Shown here: positions 22,147-34,100 of the stretch, piece after piece
Numbering within the stretch: position 1 is the first letter of the stretch
Layout: each line of letters opens with the position of its first letter
NCBI RefSeq assembly: GCF_905147365.1
Contig: NC_056425.1
Coordinates: forward strand, 1,681,501-1,745,500
DNA length: 64,000 nucleotides
Source: Aricia agestis
Lineage: Eukaryota > Arthropoda > Insecta > Lepidoptera > Lycaenidae
Direction of reading: 5' to 3'
The notes under the pieces: generated by a model
What the model was told of the DNA's origin: nothing
Seen by the model: the letters and a program-made list of their open reading frames with translations, nothing else
The model's database searches: none
Made by a program: the position numbers and the translations under genes

Positions 22147-25100
22147 ATGTCTGGAGAGAAAAGACCAAGAACACCAGATGCCCCGGACCCAGAAAAACAA
22201 GAAGAGGGCGATGACGCAGAAGGCTGGATAGGACCAATGCCTTCCGAAGCTAATACAGAAAAACCTAAAAAGAGAAAAGGTTATTTACTGTCTAATATAC
22301 CTATGTTATTTTGCCGCAAAGTCACTACCACGTATCTTTATTAAAGTCACTCCCTTTAATAATGTGTATGATGTTATTTTAGTTCTGGAGTTTGAATCGT
22401 TGTACATGGAAAATCTACCACTTTCCGAGACGTACGAACGGAGTTACATGCACAGGGATGTAGTGACACATGTAGTTGTTACAAAAACTGATTTTGTCAT
22501 CACTGCAAGTCAAGACGGTCATTTGAAATTCTGGAAAAAACAGGTAAGTAAATGATTTACATGTGTATTTCACTTCAAGTTTGGCCCTATTTTTTAAAGT
22601 ATAGATAGAATGTGGTTGAGAGCTACTCAATTTAAATGACTGTGATGAATAGATTTTCTTATATACTTACAGTAAAAGACCTTATAGACTTAAGCACTTA
22701 AAACATAAGGTGATAGTGATATTATAATATACAATATTTTACTGTACATAGCCCTTATATAAAGATTCACAGACAAACAACTTTTCTAATGAATGAACTT
22801 CTCTTGCAGGAGGAAGGTATAGAGTTTGTGAAACATTTCCGATGTCACCTCGCACCAATCAGTCACATAGCAACAAACAGCACTGGTACCTTGTTGTGTA
22901 CAGCTTCCACAGAGAAAACTGTTAAAGTATTTGATGTTGTAAATTTTGGTAAGAATACAAAGATTTTTTACATAATATTATATTACGTAAAATCTAAATA
23001 AAAACTTTTGTTTGCTGGGAATAAATGTTTATCCTGTTAAAACACAATTTACTCCTTTTCTGTCTGTGTGGCCAAATATTATTTAGCCTTTTAAATAATA
23101 TTTGGCCACACAGGTTTTCAGGTTTTATTAGGTTATAAAAGGCAACCAAAAAAATATCATACTAATTTTAATCAACATTAGATAAGGGTGATTCCATTAT
23201 CGCGGGTGCAACAGTTTGACACACTTAGAGCTTCCTACAGGCAAAATGAAGCATATTTATTAATAAAATATCCCTTGAAGGGATACATTTTAACTACTTT
23301 AACAATGATTTATAAATGAAAACCTCATCAAATGTATGAAGGGCCACAAAACAGGTTTGAAGTGCTGTCGCAGGTGCAACCAATTTGACCCTCCATTAAA
23401 AACTGTGATGAGTTCATATGTGAATACTGTTTAGTGCGAAACTTTTACAAAATAACTTGCCTTTATTTCAAAATAGCATCAAACAAAGAAACTATGTAAC
23501 TAGATAAATGTAATTATAGTAATAAGTACTAGAAATTATTAACATTTCTACGATCGCGGGCGCAATATCAAAATTCTCAAATATGTTAAAGGTGAATTAA
23601 ATCGTAATTCTCTAACAAATTTAAACATTTTCGACATGGAATATATAATAATACTAGTAAGTTTGTGATAAAACTGCACCAAATAGGGATGATGACAAGG
23701 TCAAAGATTAGCGAATTTTGTTAATAAAATAAAGAAATCACGGTAAAAAATAAGTACTCCCAAAATTTCAGTTCGATAGCATTTGTATTTTTTTTGGTAT
23801 GCGCCTTCAAAGTTGGATAATTAAGTCGAATTTTTTTTCGATTCAATTTCTTAATATTTGTATACCATTCAATAACTTATGCAATTAAAAGCTACTTTTG
23901 TTAAGAAACCACTTTCATAAACGCAATATTTAATATACCTATCAAACAAAGTTCTCTCCTGATGCGTACAAACTACGAAAGAGTGACATCAGTCTTTCGT
24001 AGCACTTTGTATGGAGCGTTTCGGGCCGGTCTATTTTATGAGATATTTGAATTGTCATATCTTGGTGAATTTATAAGCTATCAGAGTAATTCTTTCAGCG
24101 ATGTTTCTATTTTTTAAGGGTCTTTCAATTACCAATAAGAAAAAAAATTGTCATCATGCCTATTGTAGTTTTTTTTTAAATTTTCAGTTGTTTATTGGCC
24201 TGACAATATTAATCGTCTAAATAACTCAAAACGATTGAATAGTGTAATTTATACAAAAGATTTCTACGTATTGCTGTATAACTATACTACAACTAAACAT
24301 TGATTGAAAATATACTCTATTTTAATTTAAAAATATGGGAAAAAACATTGCGTCCCTTGGATGATATTGTTTAAAACGCTCTAAATTATTCGAATTCCAT
24401 TTTTTACTGATAAAAATTGTTTTTTTTAGTAAATACACATCTTCTTACATATATTCCAATTAAAAAATGTAACTAATACTCATTTTAAAAATTCTCGTTG
24501 AGGGCCGTCTGTAGCGGAATGGCCCATAAATAGTTTTATTACAATTTTGTAAATTTTTTTTTCAGACATGATAAACATGATATCAATAGAGTTTGAGCCG
24601 TATTGCACAGAATGGGTGCATTCAGCTGGGGATCCTATATCAGCATTGGCTGTGTAAGTATTTGTCTTATCTCTCACTGTTATCATATTTTTTTTTCTTT
24701 CTATAAAAGCCAAACAACTCCAAATTTTTTTGCTAGCAATGTGACAGGTCTATTAAACATTCCATCATTCACTTTATGTTTTATTAATTACTAGCGACCC
24801 GCCCCGGCTTCGCACGGGTAAAAAATATATAGCCTATGTCACTCACTGAAAAATGATTAAAATCCATTCAGTAGTTTTTAATCTATACTAATATTATAAA
24901 GAGGTAAACTTTGTTTGTTTACTCATAGATCTTCTACTACTACTCGACTAAGAGCTGACGACCAAATCAGTCATGTAGCTTCAGCTGTGTTAAAACTCCG
25001 TTAGCTACTTCCCTGAACAACCCTTTCTGATAATCTGCGTGCTGGCAGGCCGTGGGCGGTGGGTGTAGGAGTGGTGGGGTGGGGAAAAATGAAAAAAATA

Positions 25101-28100
25101 TGACTGTCTGTCTGACTGTATGACTCCAGGCTGTATCACAAGGACCGCTATAGATAGACTTCTGAAATTTATATCTATAGATAGACTTCTGAGATACGGA
25201 ACCCTTCGTGCGTGAGCCCGTTTTCGCACTTGGCCGGTTATTCTTTATTATCTATGTGAAAAAATTATAAATTAACATGTAGGTACCATCGCAAACACTA
25301 TTAAGTCGCTGAAACTACATTTTTTCCAATTTTTTCCCCACCCCACTACTTCCACACCCACCGTCCACGGCCTGCCAGCACGCAGATTATCAGAAAGGGT
25401 TGTTCAGGGAAGTAGCTAACGGAGTTTTAATACAGCTGAACCTACATTTTTTTTCTTTTTTTCCCCACCCCACTACTCCCACACCCACCGCCCACAGCCT
25501 GCCAGCACGCAAATTATCAGAAAGGGTTGTTCAGGGAAGTAGCTAACGGAGTTTTAACACAGCTGAAGCTACATGGCTGATTTGGTCGTCAGCTCTCCGT
25601 GGATACTACTGATAGATCTACATTACTACTCAATAGTCAATACTCTGAATAGATCTAAACTCCTCTGCCGCGAGCGCACCCCCGACCCCGCCTTGGTAGC
25701 AGCGCCCACTTCGAAACGGGCGAAAATCGCAATATTTTAATTTCGCCATAACTTCTAAACCAAACGTCCAATTTTAATCAATCAAAGACCAAATATTGTC
25801 TACATAAACTGTACTTAGAGATGAAATAATTAATTTTGATAAGGATTATTAGCATAAGTAAATTAAATGCGTTTAAATGTAGTCCAAAAAAATCAAGATT
25901 TTTAAATAAAAAAATGGTTGTTGTGCCTCACTTGACATAGATAGGTATAGTGTGTCGCGGACATTTTTGTAGATATTTATAAGATCTACATTTATTTAGA
26001 ACATTGTATGGTTCTATCTTTTATAGTTTAGGCAGCGTACGCAAAATAAGTAAATTTTCTGGTTGTTTCCGAAAAACTGAAATATCTTACGGAACCCTAT
26101 ATTTTCCAAAATAAAAAGTAGCCTATGTTACTCGTAAATAATGTAGCTTTCGAATGGTGAAATAATTTTTAAAATCGGTCTAGTAGTTTTTGAGCCTATT
26201 CATTACAATTAAACAAACAAACAAACAAAGTATACCTCTTTATAATATTAGTATAGATTATTGCTGTTTGCTCTTTAGTTATTTGTATGTATTTTTAAAT
26301 TTCTAGGTCAGAAAAAGGCTCCAACAAAATCCACATATTTGATGGCACGCAAGCATCAGGTACGCCATTACATACCCTTGAGTTGCACCATAAAGAAGTA
26401 GTGACGATCAAGTACAACCCAGTCTTTGAAGCAGCGGTGTCTGTAGACAAGGCCGGCATAGTGGAATACTGGACAGGACCCAAACATGAATACCAGTTTC
26501 CGAGAAATGTGAAATTCGAGTCAAAACTCGACACGGATTTGTTTGAGTTTGTGAAGCACAAGACATACCCAACTGCGCTCGATTTCTCGCCGGACGGCAA
26601 GAAAATGGCATCAATAGCTTTGGATAGACAGGTAAGATCCAAAAATGCAAAATTTCATTATTGCATTCGTTCTGAAGTAAAAATAAGAAGAGACTTGTAT
26701 ATTTTATAACCTGCTTTCATTATCTAAGGTTTCATATTGCAATTTGCGAGCATGCCATTCAGGCCGATATTTAGTTTATTGCCTGAAACTCCATTTAAAA
26801 AGAAATTTGTATATTATAGCTTGGGAACCATTCATTTAGACACACGCGGCAAAATGGTTTTTTTAATGAACTAGGGGGGCAAACGGGTCACCTGATGGAA
26901 AGCAACTTCCGTCGCCCATGGACACTCGCAGCATCTGAAGAGCTGCAGGTGCGTTGCCGGCCTTTTAAGAGGAAATAGGGTAATAGGGGAGGGTAGGGAA
27001 GGAAATAGGGGAGGGTAGGGAAGGGAAAAGGGTAGGGGATTGGGCCTCCGGTAAACTCACTCACTCGGCGAAACACAGCACAAGCGCTGTTTCACGCCGG
27101 TTTTCTGTGAGCCCGTGGCATTTCTCCGGTCGTGCCGGCCCACTTGTGCCGAAGCATGGCTCTGTACGTCAATTTTGATGAAATTGTATATTTTACCGCA
27201 ATAAAATATCCTGTGTATCCTTTCCCACACACTTTTAGGTTTATAATATTACTAGCTGTTGCCCGCGACTTCGTCCGCGTTAGCATAGTAGATCACATCC
27301 CAAGTATTATTATTTATTTTATTGTACAAAAATATTCAATGTACAGAATTGACTTTCCTACGATTTTATTATATAAAGATGTTCCGCGCGGCTTCGCTTG
27401 CGTAATTTAGGAATTTCACGCAACCGTACATTTTTCCGCCAAAAATAGCCTATGTCCCTTCACGTGGTCTATTCTTTATGTTTGCCAATTAACATAAAAA
27501 TTGCTCCAGTAGTTCTTAAGATAATAAGCAATTTCATATAATTTCCCCCGTTTTTTCCACACTTTTATCTATTTCTTAGCTCCTTTTTGTCCTAACGTGA
27601 TAAAATATAGCCTATAGCCTTCCTCAATAAATGGGCTATCCAACAGTAAACGAATTTTTCAAATCGGACCAGTACTTCCTGAGATTAGCTCGTTCAAACA
27701 AACAAAGAAACAAACAAACAAACTCTGCAGAATTATAATATTAGTATAGATTTATAGTAAAGATTGGCTTACATAATGTTATGCATTGTCCAGGTACGAG
27801 TGTTCCACTTCCAGTCGGGTAAGCTGCACAAGGTGCTGGACGAGAGTCTCAAGCGGTTCACCGAGCTGCACGCGCACACGCAGCAGCTGCCCAACATGGA
27901 GTTTGGACGACGGTGAGCTTTATTTTAGGAAAGATAGCTAGTGATGTGAATGCTTGTGACGAACTATTTCTGGCATACAAACTTGTTGTTTATTTATTTA
28001 TTTCTTTATTAGACTCGCCAACAGCAAAACACAGAAATTCATTTAAATATACTTAAACTATATTTAAATGAATTTCTGTGTTTGCTTTGTGCACTTATGT

Positions 28101-31100
28101 GTAAGTCAATTATAGGCGTGTACAGTATTCATTAAGAACAGTAGATAATCTATACTAATATTATAAAGAGGTAAACTTTGTTTGTTTGTTTGTTTGTTTA
28201 ATTGTAATGAATAGGCTCAAAAACTACTGGACCGATTTTAAAAATTCTTTCACCATTCGAAAGCTACATTATTTACGAGTAACATAGGCTATGCTACTAC
28301 GAGTACATACTTTTTCTCGACGTTTCGGCCGTGTTGCAACGGCCGTGGTCACGAGGGGACCCTCGTGAGAGTGGAGAGTCCCCTCGTGACCACGGCCGTT
28401 GCAACACGGCCGAAACGTCGAGAAAAAGTATGTACTCGTAGTAGCATTACTACTTAAATAAGTCGCGTTAAGTCCCGATTAAAAAGTTTAATTATAATGC
28501 AACGCGAATGTTTAAAATGTTAACATAGGCTACTTTTTATTTTGGAAAATATAGGGTTCCGTAAGATATTTCAGTTTTTCGGAAACAACCAGAAAATTTA
28601 CTTATTTTGTGTACGCTGCCTAAACTATAAAAGATAGAACTATACAATGTTCTAAGTAAATATAGATCTTATAAATATCTACAAAAATGTCCGCGACACA
28701 CTATACCTATCTATGTCAAGTGAGGCACAACAACAATTTTTTTATTTAAAAATCTTGATTTTTATTGGACTACATTTAAACGGATTTGTTTTACTCATGC
28801 TAATAATCCTTATCGAAATAAATTATTTCATCACTAAGTACAGTTTATGTAGAATATATTTGGTCTTTGAATTATTAAAATTTGACGTTTGGTTTAGAAG
28901 TTATAACGAAATTAAAATATTGCGATGTACGCCCGTTTCGAAGTGGGCGCTACCAATGCGGCGATGCGCTCGCGGGAAGGGTATCACTATACAGTGTGTA
29001 ACAAAAATAGGTGATAATACTTCAGGGTGTGTACGTGTTCCTTGTAGAAAGTTCACTGTGAAAGTAGCAGCGCTGAAATACCGATTTTTTTTTCACTTTT
29101 GTATGGGGAAACTCGTGACGCTCGGGCCCTTGCCCATACAAAAGTGAAAAATATTTTTCGTCTTTCACAGTGATTTCTCTACAAGGAACACGTACACACC
29201 CTAAAGTATTATCACTTATTTTTGTTACACACTGTATACATCGCCCGCGTAATTTAGGAATGTCACGGAAACCGTACATTTTTACGCAAAAAAGAAACCT
29301 ATGTCCTTTCACGTGGTCTATTCTTCATGTAAATAATGTACCAAGTATTGTACACATTGAAAAGGTCTACAGAAAACTCCGCGATGGTATAATATAGGTA
29401 CGTATAATGATATCCCACAATAACATTTTTTTACTTTTAACTTCAAATAATGGCTAATTTTCGAACCGATTTTAACCAATACGGCAATAATCCTTATTCA
29501 ATTAAATACTTTAAGTAAATACATTATTGATTATGGCCCTTTACAGCATTTTTTTTATGAAATAAGGGGGCAAACGAGCAAACGGGTCACCTGATGGAAA
29601 GCAACTTCCGTCGCCCATGGACACTCGCAGCATCAGAAGAGCTGCAGGTGCGTTGCCGGCCTTTTAAGAGGGAATAGGGTAATACAGGAGGGTAGGGGAG
29701 GGAAGGTAAGGGAATAGGGTAGGGGATTGGGTCTCCGGTAAACTCACTCACTTGGCGAAACACAGCGCAAGCGCTGTTTCACGCCCGTTTTCTGTGAGAA
29801 CGTGGTATTTCTCCGGTCGAGCCGGCCCATTCGTGCCGAAGTATGGCTCTCCCACGTATGAAAGCGTATAAGGCATATTATGATTTAAATTTCAAATGAA
29901 TATTTTCGAAGATATTACAGATTTAAAAATTGCGGGACGTGGCTTTTGCGGCAGTAGGTACCGACCAATGCCGGCCACGGGTAGTAATGAATATAAATTA
30001 TTTATCAAAACTACTGAATCGATTTTAATCATTTTTTTAGTGACATAGGCTGTAATATATTTTATACCCGTGCGAAGCCGGGGCGTGTCGCTAGTATATA
30101 ATAAAATCGTAGGAAAGTCAATGCTGTACATTGAATATTTTTGTACAATAAATAATAATTGGGACGTGATCTACTATACTAACGCGGACGAAGTCGCGGG
30201 CAACAGATAGTATAAAATAAATATTGATATTCTCTCAGTCTTCTTTCAAAACATCACTGTTGTGTAAGTTATTTTCATCTGTGAAAAATTCTTATTAGGT
30301 TTCTTGCTTATGCAATACATTTATGCTTACTGTAGGTTTTCCGATATGAGAGAGATTATGATAAAAAAATAAAGTAGAAGAAATGATTATTATATTGTCC
30401 CGGCATGGCAGCAGATTGTTCACACTAGCAGAGCCATGCGAAAAATAGATTTTTTACTAGAGTATATAATAGTAATATTAATTATGATTAATATTTAATG
30501 TTTTTCAGTATGGCGGCGGAACGTGAGCTAGAGAAATCCGACGCGGCGCAACTAGCGAACATCGTGTTCGACGCGAGCGGGCACTTCGTGGCGTACGCGA
30601 CGATGCTCGGCGTGAAGCTCGTCAACATCACCACGAACCGCTGCGTCGCGATGCTCGGCAAGCCGGAGAACTTGAGGCCGTTGCAGCTGGCGCTCTTCCA
30701 GGTTGGTGACCTGTTTTTTCAGAAACTTTTTTTTTTGGGCTAAAAAGTTTTTTTAGCAGCAAAAATAAAACATAATAAGTTGCCTATCAATGCTTCAAAT
30801 TATAGAATAATCGAATGAAAATAAGATACTGTTACAATGTCGTATTACAGTTAAGACAAATTGTATAGGTTCTCACTATAAATAATATAAATAAAATATC
30901 TTTTTATTCAAAATGGGGACCATGATACTTTTGAAAGTCGAACGAAGAAACTGCGTTGCCTACCACCGGTTCGGGAACTAACCCGCCGAGAAGAACCGGC
31001 GTAAGAAACTCGCACGGGGCCATCTTTTACTAAAAAAATGTAAATATGTAAGTACTAGTTAATTACCCCAAAGTCGAAATTGAAACAAGATATCAACAAT

Positions 31101-34100
31101 TTATTTATTTCTCATCATAATTTACAGGGCCGCACGAACCAATCCAAAGTAGCGTCCACCCTCGAGATGGAGGGGTCAGAAAACCCCTCGCTGCTGTTAG
31201 TCAAAACCGACCCGACGTTATTCTGCACCGCTTACCGCAAGAACCGCTTCTACATGTTCTCCCGTCGCAGCCCCGACGATGTGAAGAGTCCTGATGCTGA
31301 CAGAGACATATTCAACGAGAAACCGTCTAAGGAGGATATTATATCGGCTACGGAGGGCCAAGGTAGGTTGGGAGCAGTAGTCATATTGAACAAAATCTAT
31401 AAGAAATTATATTGCTACAAAAATCTTTTGAGTCTTGAGAGTTTGAATAGCGTAATTGTGACACTGATTTCGACCACATGCGACATACTTGGATATTATT
31501 TACAGTATGGCCTGAGTTCGAGAAACTATAGCGTCACAATTTTGCGGCGATAGTTGTCCGAATCTGGCCTTGTACCATGAAACTGTTTTGAGACTCAAAC
31601 AATCGGACGATCCTGCTCTAACAAACGCGAAAAGACGTTGTTAGAGCAGGACGCGGCATTCTCGTCCGATTGTTTGAGTCTCAAAACGGTTTCGTAGTAG
31701 GCCTAGGAGTTCTGACAATATTTCATTTGACTGTATATGTTACGCTCAAAGACCGAAAACGCTCAGTGAGCGAAAAAATGGCTCACAACGCGTTGTGGTA
31801 ATAGTGAAACAGCCACGACGCGAAATTCGCGTCGTGGCCCTAGTGAAAACGGCCACGACGCGTTCTGGCAATCACAGAAATACCACAAAGCGAAATTCGT
31901 GTCGTGGCTGACGTGCTATTCGACCACAACGCGTTGTGGTAATCGAGTAAAACCATGACACGTTCTGAGCATTTAAAAACAGCCACGACGCGAATCCGTG
32001 TTGTGGCCCTAATGAAAACAGCCACGACGCGTTCTGAAACCAGGCCGTGTTACGCAGGAGTAATTTTATAGCGCCCAAGTGCGTGCGCAATACACAAGAG
32101 CACTCTGGTTTCAATGAAACTAGGCCAGTTACGCAGAGGTAATTTTATAGTGCCCAAGTGTGTGCGCAATACACAAGAGCACTTTGGTTTCAATGAAACC
32201 AGGCCAGTTACGCAGAAGTAATTTTATAGTGCCCACGTGTGTGAGCGTGTAAAAGTCGGTCCTGCACCTAATCTCACGCCAGCGCTCCATTGGGTTATGA
32301 GAGTAAAGAATAGTGCTCTTGTGTATTGCACACACACTTGGGCACTATAAAATTACTCCTGCTTAACTGGCCTGGTTTCATTAAAACCAGAGTGCTCTTG
32401 TGTATTGCGCACACACTTGGGCATTTTAAAATTACTCCTGCGTAACTGGCCTGGTTTCATTGGAACCAGAGTGCTCTTGTGTATTGCACACACACTTGGG
32501 CGGAGTTGGACGCTATAAAATTACACCTGCGTAACACGGCCTGGTTTCAGAACGCGTCGTGGCCGTTTTCATTAGGGCCACAACACGGATTCGCGTCGTG
32601 GCTGTTTTTAAATGCTCAGAACGCGTCATGGCTTTTCTCGATTACCACAACGCGTTGTGGTCGAATAGCACGTCAGCCACGACACAAATTTCGCTTTGTG
32701 CTATTTCTGTGATTACCAGAACGCGTCGTGGCCGTTTTCACTAGGGCCACGACGCGTTGTGAGCCATTTTTTCGCTCACTGAGCGTTTTCGGTCTTTGAG
32801 CGTAACATATACAATCAAATGACATAATATGTCTGACATTCTTCTGACTCTAATCTAACAATATTATTGTCAGAACTCAGCTTATAGCTACTTCTATACT
32901 AAAAAGTGCAGTGCAACAGCCGCGTGGCTCATGTGAAGGCAGTCTTAATAATACGAGTGTTCAATGAAAAAAAATCCTGATGTTGTGTCAAGAATACTCC
33001 ACCACACTCACACATCCCCAGGTGTATCGCGCACATACGAGTCGGCGATCCTCCATACGTCGATGGGCGACATCCACATCCGGCTGTTCGGCGCCGACGT
33101 TCCGCGCGCCGCCGAGAACTTCTGCGGCCTCGCGCGCGCCGGATACTACAACGGGCACGTGTTCCATCGCGTGATCCGCGGGTTCATGATACAGGTACTG
33201 TAGTATGTAGCGAGCAGTGTATAAGGCACAAAGCGAAAAGATCAGCGGCATTTTTAATTAGTTTTACACACTGTGTTAGGAGTTTCAAGTCATATAGTCA
33301 GCCAAAACTGTCCGATAACATGTCCGTACTGATCAAATGACATGGCCTAAGCAATAATAATTTATAATTGAGTTGATTCAATATTTTTATCACGAATAGT
33401 CAAGTCAAGTCTCCTTTTGCAATCAGAGAGAAGCAAAGAATCTCTATCGCCAAACATCAAAACATTAGTAGTATTTATATCGTAAATTAGTTGATTCTTA
33501 CGCCGGTTCTTTTTGCTAAATTAGTTCCCGAAGCCCCGAACTATATTTTTCAGTAAATATATTTTAATACTGAAATGATAAATAAAGAATTTAGAATAAA
33601 AATTTTAACTTTATATAGGGTACTTTTTAGTTGTTAACACCTCCATCGTGGGTATCGCAGATGTTATGCGGCAGCCGGCTGCCGCTTGGGGATTGATGGG
33701 ATAATCAACATTCATTAAGTAACATACCATTATACCGTGTTTATTACAGACGGGCGACCCCACGGGTACGGGCACGGGCGGCGCGAGCCTGTGGGGCGGG
33801 GAGTTCGCGGACGAGTTCCGGGCGCACCTCAAACATGACCGCCCCTACACCGTCAGCATGGCCAACGCCGGCCCCGACACCAACGGCAGCCAGTTCTTCA
33901 TCACGCTTGCGCCAACTGTAAGCTAACCAGACTGAACCTGAGTGACTTGACTAAACTTGGTCACGACGAGTCACGAGACCTTTTGCTGTTTCATAATACT
34001 AGTGTGGTTGCAGTTTTAGGCAAATAACTTATAGATGCGCCAAAACAGACTTAAGGCGTCGCCTTGATAATTTGGCTTTAGCAATATCGATTTAACTCAG

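Noticed and set aside
28713..29147. 144-codon open frame in PPWD1 intron 6
   Set aside because: It spans the end of a dispersed repeat and the start of a foldback MITE; no domain.
32479..32744. Open frames with the same peptide text on both sides of the 32-kb repeat
   Set aside because: They arise because the DNA is a palindrome; the peptide is a translation of repeat DNA.
31800..32760. CRISPR-like array
   Set aside because: The repeats are palindromic dyads and tandem units in an intron of an animal gene; spacing is irregular and there are no unique spacers or cas genes.
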